Below, one piece after another: positions 1-9,910 of a stretch of 64,000 nucleotides of DNA. This DNA is from Multifurca ochricompacta (Eukaryota > Basidiomycota > Agaricomycetes > Russulales > Russulaceae). Within the stretch, counting starts at the first letter, position 1. Every line of letters starts with the position of its first letter. The position numbers and the translations under genes were made by a program. The notes beneath the pieces are model-generated. The model saw nothing but the letters and a program-made list of their open reading frames with translations, ran no database searches and was not told the origin of the DNA. The stretch is taken from assembly GCA_022496185.1 (NCBI GenBank), contig WTXG01000081.1:62001-126000 (forward strand), in the 5' to 3' direction.

Positions 1-2
1 CG

Positions 3-251
3 TTGATGAAAGAAGGGCGGTGTTTCCGCTGTAAAGGACAAGGACATATGTCCCGAGACTGCCCGAAGAAGGGAGCACGGGTTGCAGCAGCAAACGCTAT
101 ACCGACTGTCCCTATCAACAATAACCCGCCGGCTGTAGACAAGCGGACCAAGGAAGAAAAGGCCCAGGACATATGGGCAAACATGATGAAGGAGAGTGAG
201 GAAGTGCGGGCTATTCTTGTCGAGAAAGCGTTCGCGAAAAAGGATTTTTGA
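3..251 (+). CDS. gag: Gag C-terminal fragment with zinc knuckle (element A)
   Basis: Open from the window edge to a TGA at 249-251. The nucleocapsid-like knuckle is CFRCKGQGHMSRDC (CX2CX4HX4C), which would bind the element's RNA during packaging in cytoplasmic virus-like particles. The 3' part encodes a Lys/Glu-rich tail ending KAFAKKDF. Element B carries the same region in a full-length gag that starts MASSRSQT. The stop follows a run of five T and overlaps the pol frame in the -1 register (see the frameshift finding). No start codon can be given because the gene begins outside the window. Confidence 0.85.
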   Translation: MMKEGRCFRCKGQGHMSRDCPKKGARVAAANAIPTVPINNNPPAVDKRTKEEKAQDIWANMMKESEEVRAILVEKAFAKKDF

Positions 252-3200
252 TAAGCTCTACCCCATCGGCCTGGGCGCGAGCACTCCATGTTACCTCTGT
301 GTATACTAGTCGATTCAAATCATTGAAAATACCAGTACATTTCGAAACTACACAGAGGACGGCCGACCGAGACATTTTAGTGGACTCTGGAGCCACGGAT
401 AACTTCATCAGCCCACGAATGGTTAAAACCTTAGGACTTGGGATGCAGGCACTTCCCACAGAAAAGAATATCTGGAATATTGACGGGACAGCCAATCGCG
501 CTGGGAAAATCACACACTATACCGACCTGAATGTCCAAGTTGGAGAACAAACGAAAGTTATCCGTTTCCTAATTACCAACTTAGGAGACGAAGACCTTAT
601 CTTGGGATATCCATGGCTTGCTGCATTCGAACCTAAAATCAATTGGACAGACGCGACCATGGACAAAGAATTCTACCCCACTATCATCACGTCAATTGGG
701 TATGATTATGCAGTCAGACATAGAGAAGTAAAAACCACGGATACAAGCGAGGAGGACCTAGGTCGCTGTTATGCAACCAAGGCATCAGAACTAGCCCAAA
801 AGGCAGTACAAGGACAGACAGAAAGGACTTACAGCGACGTAGTACCGCATGTTATCATCGGCATTGGAAGGTATTCTCTGAAGAGGAATCACAGCGGTTC
901 CCACCCTCCAGACCATGGGATCATGCCATAGATCTACTCCCCAACACGCCGGCAGCGATAGATTGCAAAATCTACCCTCTGTCCCAGTCGGAACAAGTAG
1001 CGTTAACGGAGTTCCTCGAAGAGCATTTGGCAAAAGGATATATTCGCCCATCCAAGTCACAGTACGCCTCACCCTTCTTCTTCATCAAAAAGAAGGACGG
1101 CAAGCTACGACCGGTCCAGGACTATCGACGAATCAATGCTTACACTGTGAAAAACGCCTACCCTCTGCCACTTATCTCTGAACTCATTGATACCATGAGG
1201 GACAAGTCCCTCTTCTCCAAGATGGACGTACGGTGGGGCTACAACAACGTCAGGATTAAAGAAGGCGACCAGTGCAAGGCCGCTTTCAAGACAAATCAAG
1301 GGTTGTTCGAACCGAACGTCATGTTCTTTGGTCTCACGAATTCACCGGCAACATTCCAATCCATGATGAATCACATCTTCCGCGACCTTATTCTCACCGG
1401 CGAAGTGGTGGTTTACATGGATGACATTCTAGTAGCCACCCCAGATGACTTAGATCATCATCGAGAGCGTGTACACCAGGTACTGGACATACTACGAGAA
1501 CACGACCTATATCTTAAACCAGCCAAGTGCTCCTTCGAGCAACGAAGCGTCGAATACCTGGGAGTCATTTTGAAAGAAGGACAAGTGCGCATGGACCCCG
1601 TTAAAGTACAAGGGATCCGGGAGTGGCCCGTGCCGACCTGCATCAAGGACGTCCGGTCATTCATCGGATTCTGTAACTTCTATCGGCGCTTCGTCAAGGG
1701 ATTTTCAGGCATTGCACGACCTTTGAACGATCTGTTAAAGAAGGATATGCCATGGCAGTGGGACACAGTACAGCAGCAGGCCTTCGAACAAATTAGGGAT
1801 CTCATCGGCTCAGAACCAGTACTCATCCAACCAGATCTGAGCCGTCCCTTTGAGCTAGAAGTAGATGCCTCTCACTTCGCCAATGGAGCAGTGCTGTACC
1901 AGAAAGATACCACGCAAATACTTCACCCAGTGGCCTATTATTCCGAAACTTTCTCACCAGCTGAACGAAACTATGACATCTGGGATAGAGAACTCCTAGC
2001 CATAGTCAAGGCATTACGACACTGGCGACCTTACCTGGCAGGAACTCCTCATAAAACCATCATCCACACCGATCATTCCAACCTACTATATTGGAAAGAA
2101 CCCCATAAAATCAGTCGGCGCGTGGCACGAGAAGTCCTGGAGCTAGAGGAATATAATTTCACGTTAAAACACATTGCTGGAAGCCAGAACGCCAGAGCGG
2201 ATGCGCTGTCGCGCAGGTCAGATATGCACACGGGCGAAGATGACAACAGCAACATCACCGTTCTACCAGAGGAAGTCTTTGCGAAGACTGCCGTCGTCAG
2301 TCTTCACGACATGGACCTATGGGCACAAGTGTCCCAAAACATGAACCAAGAGCTATGCCGCTCATGGGCTGAGGCACACAATCTGAAAGAAGTGAATGGC
2401 CTTTGGTGGAAAGACGGGGATCGACTCGTTGTCACCGGTGGCGACAACATTAAGAGGGGGGTGATCCATTTTCACCATGACCTCCCCTCTGCTGGTCATC
2501 CCGGCATTACCAACACCTATGCCCTGGCCAAAAGAGACTATTGGTGGCCCAACATGAAAAAGGACGTCGAGAGCTACGTACAGGGATGTGCAGCATGTCA
2601 AGCGAATAAAGTCAACACACACCCGAAAGTCCCACCAGTATACCCCATCACTCCTATCTCGTCAACCCCCTTCCAGACTATCGCTATGGACTTCATAGTC
2701 AAACTACCCAAATCACAGGGTTTCGACACTATCCTCACAATTACCGATCACGACTGTTCCAAGGCGGCCTTGTTTATTCCCTGCAATGAAGCTATTACGG
2801 CCGAAGGAGTGGCGAAGCTCTATTTGAACCATGTATACCGCCACTATGGACTCCCCAGAAAGATTATATCCGACCGAGACACGCGATTCACCTCGGCCTT
2901 CGCTAAAGCTCTGTGCAAAACATTAGACATTACACAGAACATCTCCACGGCTTACCATCCGCAGACGGACGGACAATCCGAGCGAACAAACCAATGGTTG
3001 GAACAGTACCTGCGGTTCTGGTGCAACGCCCGACAGAATGACTGGGCAGAATGGTTATCAACTGCGGAGTTTGCCCACAACTCATGGCCCAACGGGACAA
3101 CGAAAACCACCCCATTTTCCCTTATCATGGGCTGGACTCCACGTACCACATGGGCCGATAAACCCATTAATGTCCCCTCAGTAACCCAGCGGATAAGCCA

Positions 3201-3729
3201 ATGGAAGCAGTTACAGCAATCCGCCAATGAAAACCTGGTAAAGGCACAGCAACTTATGGCAACAGGGCCGAGTACATTCACACCTTATCAGACCAATGAC
3301 TGGGTATGGCTGGAGGGACGAAACATTCACACCTCACACCCCTCAGCCAAACTAGCGCCCCGACGCCACGGACCCTTCCAGATCACACGGAAGCTGTCAG
3401 ATGTGTCTTACGAGCTGCAATTGCCGCCGAAATGGAAGATTCATCCTATCTTCCATGCCAAACTTCTAACCCCGTATAAGGAAACCTCCATGCATGGAAG
3501 GAACTTCCCAAGACCCCCACCTGACCTTATCGACGGAGAAGAGGAGTGGGAAGTAGAACGTGTTCTAGATTCGAAGCGACAAGGCCGAGGGCGCAAACTA
3601 TATTACCTGATCAAGTGGAAAGGATTCCCAGCCTCTGACAACTCGTGGGAGCCAGCCGGGAATATCTTTGCCCCGGACCTTATCTCGGAGTTCCACGCCC
3701 AACACCCAGAAGCGCCCAAGAACAGTTAA
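248..3729 (+). pseudogene. pol: Pol polyprotein of element A (one frameshift)
   Basis: Pol supplies the protease, reverse transcriptase, RNase H and integrase needed for copy-and-paste transposition. Visible motifs: aspartic protease VDSGATDNF; RT active site YMDD near 1415-1426; RNase H region with DASHFANGA and TDHSNLLYW; integrase zinc-binding HHCC ending CAACQANK; the D-D-E triad in MDFIVKL, ISDRDTRF and the QSERTNQW helix; and a C-terminal chromodomain with WEVERVLD and YLIKWKGFP. Compared with intact copy B, one T is missing near 845-852 (TTT to TT), which shifts the frame between protease and RT. The RT-to-chromodomain part is otherwise open to TAA at 3727-3729. The frame opens in the -1 register at the gag stop with no usable ATG. 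Confidence 0.92.
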
Positions 3730-3806
3730 AAGGAGACAACCCAGAACCCCGTCTAGTTCCCCAGTACATGCTCTCCCAGCAACGTTCTAACACCACCCAG
3801 TCTATT

Positions 3807-5006
3807 ATGTCTTTTGTCGCTGCCAACGCCGCCGTCGATGCCTTCACGGCCACCACCGTAGTTGTCGAGAACTTCCCATCCGCTCATCCCTCTACACGCC
3901 CTTCCTCCCCCATCGATTATGACGCCGCCGAGGCCCGAGTCAAAAACCAATCCCCCAACCCCAACGACGACTTCGACCACTGTGAGGAACCCCACCCAAA
4001 TGACCTCTTGGGGATGGAATCGGACGACGAAGCCCCAGAATTTCCATTCTTCGCCAATAACCCGAACTCATCCATGTATTACCCCCTCGAGATCACCATG
4101 GCCGATGGAACGGTCGCCATAGCTAAGTACATCTTCTATACCAATGGAGGGATGGATGTGGCTGGGTGCATGAAGAAGAACGGACCAGTCTATGGGGCCC
4201 CGGTCTACTTGGAAGAAAGATACACGGGGCGTCTCCATCACACCATGAGTGACGAGCAGCTCGGACACCTAGCTGCCGAAGACTCCCGAGCCTTCGCGAT
4301 CGACGAAGTCCTGAGCGACATGCGTCTTCCGCGTCTCAAAGCTGAGGTAATGAGACTGCGGAAGAACCTGACGTTGCGCACGACGCTTAACAAGCAGTAC
4401 AAAGAACATGCGAAGATGATGACACGGCTGACAAGCGGGATGTTCCAGGTGGAACAGGAATTGGTGGAGATTAGGAAGAGGTTGGAAAAGGGGGATGCGT
4501 ATCAGACCATCGCCGAAAGGTACGCTGACACGTATGCACGACCCCTCCCCCCACGATCTTTGGGAGCCGCTCCCACACTGCTGCCGAACCGGTTCGAGAT
4601 GCCGCGAATGCACGAGAACCCCCGAGGAGAGACATGTTGGCGGTGCGACAGCAAATATCACATTAGTTGGAACTGCCCCCTCAACCGCAAGTGGTGTCGT
4701 CATTGTCGCAGCAATCTGCATTGGAGTAGGTTCTGTATTTTCCGTCGCGTCGGCGTCGCTCCGACCATCATCAACCCCTCCGGATGGTGCGGCAAGTGTC
4801 TTCGCCACAACGCGGGACATCGCGAGCTGGACTGCCCTGTCCACGACCTCTGTTACTCGTGTGGACAGCGCGGCCCTTACGGGTTCCTCCGCGCTCACCG
4901 ATGTCCCCAGGACTCAGACAAAGAAAACTACTCCCTGGATGATCGTAATGTAGCCGACGACTATCTAGACCTGGTACAGGATGATGACGGTACGAGTCGT
5001 TTCTAG
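3807..5006 (+). CDS. Post-pol third frame: acidic coiled-coil protein with four zinc knuckles (element A)
   Basis: No standard Ty3/gypsy gene belongs here. The frame opens 77 nt after the pol stop at an ATG conserved as MSFVAANAA in B and similarly in C (MSSSFVAAS). An upstream in-frame ATG at 3768 exists in A and B but not in C. Layout of about 400 residues: Pro/Ser/acidic N-terminus; a conserved block containing IFYTNGGMDVAGC; a predicted coiled coil (LKAEVMRLRKNL onward); and a Cys/His-rich C-terminus with CX2CX4HX4C twice (CWRC..., CRHC...), CX2CX6HX4C (CGKC...) and a looser fourth Cys/His cluster. Binding to nucleic acid is likely from the knuckles; the actual role is unknown. How it is translated (reinitiation, readthrough, spliced or subgenomic RNA) is not visible. 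Confidence 0.8.
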   Translation: MSFVAANAAVDAFTATTVVVENFPSAHPSTRPSSPIDYDAAEARVKNQSPNPNDDFDHCEEPHPNDLLGMESDDEAPEFPFFANNPNSSMYYPLEITMADGTVAIAKYIFYTNGGMDVAGCMKKNGPVYGAPVYLEERYTGRLHHTMSDEQLGHLAAEDSRAFAIDEVLSDMRLPRLKAEVMRLRKNLTLRTTLNKQYKEHAKMMTRLTSGMFQVEQELVEIRKRLEKGDAYQTIAERYADTYARPLPPRSLGAAPTLLPNRFEMPRMHENPRGETCWRCDSKYHISWNCPLNRKWCRHCRSNLHWSRFCIFRRVGVAPTIINPSGWCGKCLRHNAGHRELDCPVHDLCYSCGQRGPYGFLRAHRCPQDSDKENYSLDDRNVADDYLDLVQDDDGTSRF

Positions 5007-5023
5007 CCGGGTCTGCTAGAACC

Positions 5024-5037
5024 AGAAGAGGGGGTGA
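5024..5037 (+). promoter_or_regulatory. Polypurine tract of element A
   Basis: AGAAGAGGGGGTGA lies immediately before the 3' LTR (TGTTACG at 5038). It is identical in place and sequence in C (58756-58769) and, on the minus strand, in B. Such tracts prime plus-strand DNA synthesis. Confidence 0.75.
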
Positions 5038-5630
5038 TGTTACGACCCCTGCCTAGCAACCCAGTTTTCTTTACTCTCCCCAACGACGACCCTTCTCTTC
5101 CACCTACTCTCCACTTCTTGATTACGTCCCCTTCCTGGGACCCATCACGTGCGCTGCTCCCTTCCCCGTGACCGCCTTTGACCTTGTTGATGTTACTGTA
5201 CTTATGTTTGGCTTTCTTATCTCTTATCTCTTATCCCTTATCTCTATGACCGGACACTTACTTAATTCCCTATCAGAAGCCAGGCTTTACGCCCTCCGCC
5301 TTCGTATATTTGGGCCCACATGACTCCGTCTTATCTTATCATTAGACGCTCACCCAATTACGTATATAAGTCCACTGTAGCTACCTTGTAGACCTCAGAC
5401 TCGACTTATTGAATACATCGGTGCTTGTCTTCTGGACTTCCCTTTGAACGCTCTGACTCGATCGTCTCAAGTACTTCTGGTACTCCCCGCTCAACATTGT
5501 CATAGAGTACAGCCTCTTTGACTTTGGCTCCTCCCGTCTTTACTCCAAGGGACCCCATTGGCCCCTTATCTGATACACGAACGAACGCTGTCACACAAGT
5601 CGTGTGGAACGTCCCGCACCGGACGTAACA
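5038..5630 (+). repeat. 3' LTR of element A (593 bp)
   Basis: Begins TGTTACGACC and ends GGACGTAACA, the same termini as the LTRs of B, C and D. It contains a TATA box (TATATAA, 5363-5369) and, 34 bp downstream, AGACTCGACTT (5397-5407), the presumed start of the R region that is complementary to the family's primer-binding site. The upstream part carries several TTATC (GATAA) motifs at 5215-5243. Confidence 0.92.
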
Positions 5631-5978
5631 TAATACCAGTGCTTCTTCGCTATGTTCTTCTATGTACTCCTCTGGTTCGGAGTCCGTGACAATGGCCGGA
5701 GGGTTTTCTCTCCACGGGCCTAGTCCAAATTCAGGTGGGGCAGGTCTGGTTGTAACCCAAGAGTTTCGACTGTCCGAGTATCGGATACAATACCAAACTC
5801 TTTTCTCTTCATTGTATTCTACCGGTTGGTATCTTCCGTCGTGATAGACGTAGTATCCAAACTCGGATTCAAAGTCTTTCCAGGCGGCAGAGCCAAGTAC
5901 TTGCTGCGAAAGATTATTCTCATCTCTGCGTTCGATGAGTTCTTCCTGGAAGAGGGTCTGACTGCGGCTGGAAGCCAC
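5631..5978 (-). pseudogene. gag: Gag N-terminal fragment of element D
   Basis: Starts MASSRSQTLFQEEL at 5978 and reads 116 codons before being interrupted by the LTR of element A. It shares the family's N-terminal gag domain, including FGYYVYHDGRYQPVEY and EFGLGPWRENPP. This part of gag lacks the capsid core and zinc knuckle, so the fragment cannot function alone. The start is supported by identical Met positions in B (53303) and C (45015). Confidence 0.85.
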
Positions 5979-5984
5979 TGTGAG

Positions 5985-5997
5985 AGACTCGACTTGA
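5985..5997 (-). promoter_or_regulatory. Self-primer binding site of element D
   Basis: On the minus strand, TC then AAGTCGAGTCT follows the LTR end. The 11-mer is the exact complement of AGACTCGACTT inside D's own LTR (plus coordinates 6220-6230). See the self-priming finding. Confidence 0.7.
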
Positions 5998-6576
5998 TGT
6001 TACGTCCGGTGCAAGATGTTCTGCACGACTTGTGCGACAGCTTCGTACATTTGTTCAGATAAGAGATCAATAAGACCTCTTGGAGTGTGAGTGGATGAGT
6101 CAAAGTCAATGGGGCTGTTCCCGAGTGACAATGTTGAGCGGAAAGTGCCAAAAGCACTGAGACGATCGAGCCAGAGGTTTCAAGGGGAAGTCCAGAAGAC
6201 AAACACCAATGTATTCAATAAGTCGAGTCTGAGGTCTACAATGTAGTTACAGCGAGCTTATATACGTAATCGAGTGGGCGTCTATAGATAAGATAACAGA
6301 GTCAGGTGGGCCCAAATATATGAAAGCGGAGGGCGTAAAGCCTGGCTTCTGATAGGGAATTAAGTAAGTGTCCAGTCGTAAAGATAAGGGATAAGAGATA
6401 AGAGCCCAAACACGAGTACAGTAACGTAAACATAGACAAAGGCAGTCACAGGGAAGGGAGCAGGGCACGTGAGGGATCCCACGATGGAGACGTGATCTGA
6501 TAGTGTAAAGTAGGCGGCAAGGAGGGGTTGTTGTTAGGTAGGAGAAAGAAAGTCGGAAGAGACGGGGTTTGTAACA
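5998..6576 (-). repeat. 5' LTR of element D (579 bp)
   Basis: Minus-strand termini are TGTTACAAAC and CGTAACA; it aligns by eye with the LTRs of A, B and C. The R-like start AGACTCGACTT reads at 6230-6220 on the minus strand, and a GATAA-rich stretch is present near 6380-6405. Its partner LTR is off-window, so no target duplication can be verified. Confidence 0.88.
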
Positions 6577-7270
6577 TCCTTGCACGCTCACCAGGTGAGT
6601 TATACTTCCCTGCATTACTTCACAATCTTCATTCCAATTAGCCCGCAGGTATCCACAATCACTGGAAGAGCTTTCAAATGTAGTGAACGAACCAAATCTT
6701 CCCTACCTCACTCAATTATTTCTTTTGGATCAGCTCCACCTCAATGATACAAGCCTCCCTCCTATTACCAGCAAGATCTCTGTCTTTCATTCTGCTGTGG
6801 CAACTTTCTTTGCACCAAGTGACCCAAGTGGTATCTATGGTATGCAACGTGAGTGTGTCCACTCGACACCATCATGGCAAGGAAAAGGACCCAGATGTGA
6901 TTGTGCCTTCGTTGTTGAAGATGAGGCAAAGCCTGGCATGCAAGGGCTCAATATTGTGCATGTTCAGCTCATGTTCTCATTCAAGTACAACAATATCGAA
7001 TATCCATGCTCTTTGGTGGACTGGTTTACAAGGGTCTCAATAGATAATACTACTGGTATGTGGGTAGTACAGCTTGACATAGAAGGGGGCAGACAACACA
7101 AGGCTGTTGTGCATCTGGATGCATTCTTACGAGCAGCGCATCTTATCCCAGTTTATGATAGTAATCCATTACCATTACACAGGCTCACAGACTCATACTC
7201 TCTAGACACATTCAAATTGTTCTATGTCAATAAGTACATTGATCATCATGCACATGAGATTGCATTTTAA
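6577..7270 (+). pseudogene. 3' fragment of a DNA-transposon protein (Plavaka/CACTA-like), cut by element D
   Basis: The open frame starts directly at the end of LTR D. One 54-bp intron (GTGAGT at 6595 to CAG at 6648) joins the frame to RYPQSLEELSNVVNEPNLPY and runs to a TAA at 7268-7270. The C-terminus FYVNKYIDHHAHEIAF and the preceding HLDAFLRAAHLIPVY are, from memory, typical of the C-terminal tail of large Plavaka-type (CACTA superfamily) transposases of agaric fungi. No catalytic residues are in this fragment. The family name is inferred; that it is the 3' end of a larger gene disrupted by D follows from the frame opening exactly at the LTR edge. Confidence 0.5.
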
Positions 7271-8023
7271 TCAGTACTGTAGCTTTCCATATACTGTATG
7301 TTGAACCAGAATACTGGTGCAGAGATATCGGGATAGTGGTCCGACATAATTGTGATCACACTTAGATAGCACAATGTGATGAGATCAAAAACGCGTTCAC
7401 AATTAATTAGATATACATTTAAGATCGGGCATGTGATCAAGTCACATCATTAACGAGATAACACGCTCGTTTAATTTAGCCGAAATAGTACATATAAAGC
7501 CACTGTATAGCTGCTATAATAAAAGCAGTTGCTATTGCTCTATTGAATGCATCTAAGTCTATCTACAGGGTGAGATAGATAGTAATAGTATAGCATCTAA
7601 GTCCAAGCCTGTACCAAGCCTGTTCCACACCATATATAGTGTGAGAGACTATAAAGCGAATGGCTCGGTCTTTGCCAGTGTGCACCGCCACTGTGATGGC
7701 ACCGTGCCTGGTAGAAGACTATATAAGTGACTAGTACCTATAAAGCAAATAGCTGCAGTGAAAGAATCAGTAAATACTATAGCTACAAGTGAGAGCAGTA
7801 CTAACCTCGGTCTTTGTGGTAGAAAACTGAGGTTGTAAACTATGCAGTAGTCTACCTTATTAGAATACGCGTATTGGAAAGTGTATGCATATGATAGTCA
7901 GTCCGGCCCGGCATCTCCGGTGTCGATTCATGCTGCATGCGTGCTGCTATTCCCACATATAGTAAATACAATCTGGCACCCTAGCCATTCTAGTCATTCT
8001 AGTCTATCTAGTCGCGCTAGCAA
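7271..8023. other. AT-rich intergenic spacer with repeat remnants
   Basis: No coding frame is supported. It contains an imperfect inverted repeat at 7299-7346, short duplicated phrases such as AAGCCTGTACC/AAGCCTGTTCC (7605-7625) and two CTCGGTCTTTG copies (about 7665 and 7807). Several TATAAAG/TATATAAG strings occur at 7490-7745. It probably holds remains of old transposons plus the promoter of the gene at 8024. Confidence 0.5.
7299..7346. repeat. Imperfect inverted repeat shared with 42840-42940
   Basis: TGTTGAACCAGAATACTGG at the left and, inverted, TGTCGGACCACTATCCCGA at the right. Near-identical phrases (GGGATAGCGGTTCGACA and TGTTGAACCAAGATACCGG) recur at about 42857-42873 and 42903-42921, but in the opposite order and separated by 29 bp. 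They may be terminal repeats of a small non-autonomous transposon. Confidence 0.45.
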
Positions 8024-9743
8024 ATGTCATTTTCCATCAGTGATGAGGACCTTCATCCACTGGTCGAGTATTACTGGCATCTAGGGTTTTCGGATCAGAG
8101 CATTGTCAAACATGTTCTGGATCACTTTGATAAATCTCAGTATGGCTTTAGGTATGTGTGAATCTGCAATTCTGTTCAAACATGTTAGTGATACTGTTTG
8201 TTTCAAAGTATAAGGTCCTTGCGGCGAGTCTGCGAGAAACTTGGGTTGAAGGGAACTCGACAAAAACAGGCTAGTTTCGAAACAATCGCCCCTTTTGTAC
8301 AAGAAATTTGAGAATGATTTCCAACAATGGGTGCCCGGCAGATGGTTACTACATTATGTCAGGACTATAGCCTGAAGGTGCCCGAGTATGTGATGTTCAT
8401 TGTCCACTTGGTGATCTGTATTTCTGACATAAAATGCAGAGCAACTGTTGCCAAGTTTCTGAAACAGACAGAACCAGAGGCTGTTGAATGTCGGAAAGCA
8501 CAAAGGTTTCAACGAAAGCGGTTTTGGTCAGCTGGTGTCATGGATATACTGACAATTGATCAACATGATAAGTGGAAAAGGTTTGGCTTATGGCTGCACA
8601 TTGGCCTTGATCCGTATCCTGGCCGTATTGCATGGTTGAAGGTCTGGTGGTGCAATCGCAATTCCCGACTGATTGTGAGTTATTATCTTGAAGCCGGGCA
8701 CAAAGTCGGAGGTATGTTGGTGGTCATGGTGTCTGCTCAATATCCTCCACTGACATCCCTTTATAACCAGGTATACCCCTTGTCATGCAGAGTGACCGTG
8801 GAACAGAAAACAATGGTGTTGCGAACTGCCATACTGTCACGCGCCACCAGTTGGATCCCTCCTTGGTCAGTACATTACAACATCGCTGGTGTGTTGAGAA
8901 GTCAAACATCAAGCCTGAAATTGCCTGGTCCTTGTTGCGACGCCAATTCACACCTGGCTTTGAAGATCATCTTGATTTTGGATATAATAATGGGCTATAT
9001 AATCCTGATGACCCGCTTGAGAAGTAAGGTCATTAGTTATGGCTTCTTGTAGTGAATCCTAATCATATCATTATATGCAGACTTGTTTTCCGGTGGCTTG
9101 CGATCCCATGGCTTCAAGCCGAGCTTGATTCATGGACGCAGCGGTTCAACTCCAGCCCTCGACGGGCTGACAAGCACAAACTTTTGCCACAAGGCATTCC
9201 CAACATAATTCATGCGAAGCCACATCTGTATGGATCACAAGATTTTAAGGTATGACATGATTGACTCCCTCCACTATGCCAACATGAACTGAGAGTGTTG
9301 TTGAGGTCGTTGTGTGTCCTGATCTCTTCGATGAGATGGAGCAAGAATGGGTACGACCGCATGATTCTGTTTTTCAACTTGTTCCGCCAACTTTCGCCCA
9401 GCAAATAATGACATTCTATCATGCCATGGGTGAACCTGCAGTGTCATCCCTCACATTTTGGACAATATATCAAGACCTCCTTGCATGTTTTCATGCCTTA
9501 CTGGATGATCCCCAACTTGCCAAGGTTCTTCACATGGCAGATGAAGGTGCTGATGAGGAAGTCCCCATTTTAACTGGTTTGCATGAATTGCGGCATGGAG
9601 ACAACATCATAGGTGAGAATGGGTATGTGTACTATGGAGGATTAGTGGATCCTCCATTGAGCGATGATGGAGGTCACAATGGCGAGGGTGTTGATGTTGA
9701 AAATGTGGTAGATCTTCGAGAATATGCTGATTTTAGTGACTGA
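8024..9743 (+). pseudogene. Integrase-core (rve-like DDE) domain protein, two in-frame TGA
   Basis: Six exons fit one frame: 8024-8151, 8209-8385, 8440-8711, 8771-9023, 9081-9249 and 9306-9743, with introns of 54-59 bp and GT-AG ends. Spliced product is about 478 residues. The start MSFSISDEDLHPLVEYYW is followed by a helix-turn-helix-like segment, then an integrase fold with DILTIDQHDKWKRFGL, QSDRGTEN and NIKPEIAWS supplying the likely D, D and E. The C-terminal part is PGFEDHLDFGYNNG onward. Homologues are abundant in agaric genomes as intron-bearing integrase core proteins. Two stops (TGA 8309-8311 and 8315-8317) sit where the family has Arg-x-Arg, so both read as CGA to TGA. The gene is likely inactive; whether it was a transposase or a domesticated host gene is unresolved. 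Confidence 0.75.
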
Positions 9744-9910
9744 GTGTTTTCTATTGCAATGACAATGAAATTTGTTACGTCCTGGTGGAGAACAGTACAC
9801 ATAATGCAGCTAAACTATACTAACTGTGATGGCTACTAAGTGCGAAAACTGCTGGGCAGCGCCTACCATCAAATTTTTCTCCATTCTCTACCACATCTGA
9901 TTTGACACCA

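Larger units (their letters stand above)
1..5630 (+). mobile_element. Ty3/gypsy chromodomain retrotransposon A (5' end outside window)
   Basis: Sequence shows, in order: end of gag with a CCHC zinc knuckle, protease, reverse transcriptase/RNase H, integrase and chromodomain, a third post-pol frame, a polypurine tract and a 3' LTR ending in GTAACA at 5630. The order PR-RT-RH-IN-chromodomain is diagnostic of Ty3/gypsy chromoviruses (Metaviridae). Directly after the LTR the sequence continues as the minus-strand gag of another element (D), so A is inserted in D. The first 5 bp after the LTR (TAATA, 5631-5635) should be the target duplication, but its partner lies left of the window. One pol frameshift makes this copy probably non-autonomous. 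Confidence 0.93.
5631..6576 (-). mobile_element. Ty3/gypsy retrotransposon D, 5' end only (interrupted by A)
   Basis: Reads on the minus strand: 5' LTR (6576 down to 5998), self-primer binding site, then gag from 5978 to 5631, where element A begins. The gag reading resembles that of C up to a Glu-Glu-Ala-Leu-Val-Leu stretch and then stops dead at A's LTR, so D is older than A. The rest of D must lie left of A, outside the window. D's LTR in turn cuts the coding frame of the transposase-like gene that resumes at 6577. Confidence 0.88.

Noticed and set aside
4269..4898. Long antisense frame (209 codons) over the third gene of element A, with an equally long one in C (58001-58630)
   Set aside because: It mirrors the conserved coding frame on the other strand and is broken in B; codon constraint of the true frame explains it.
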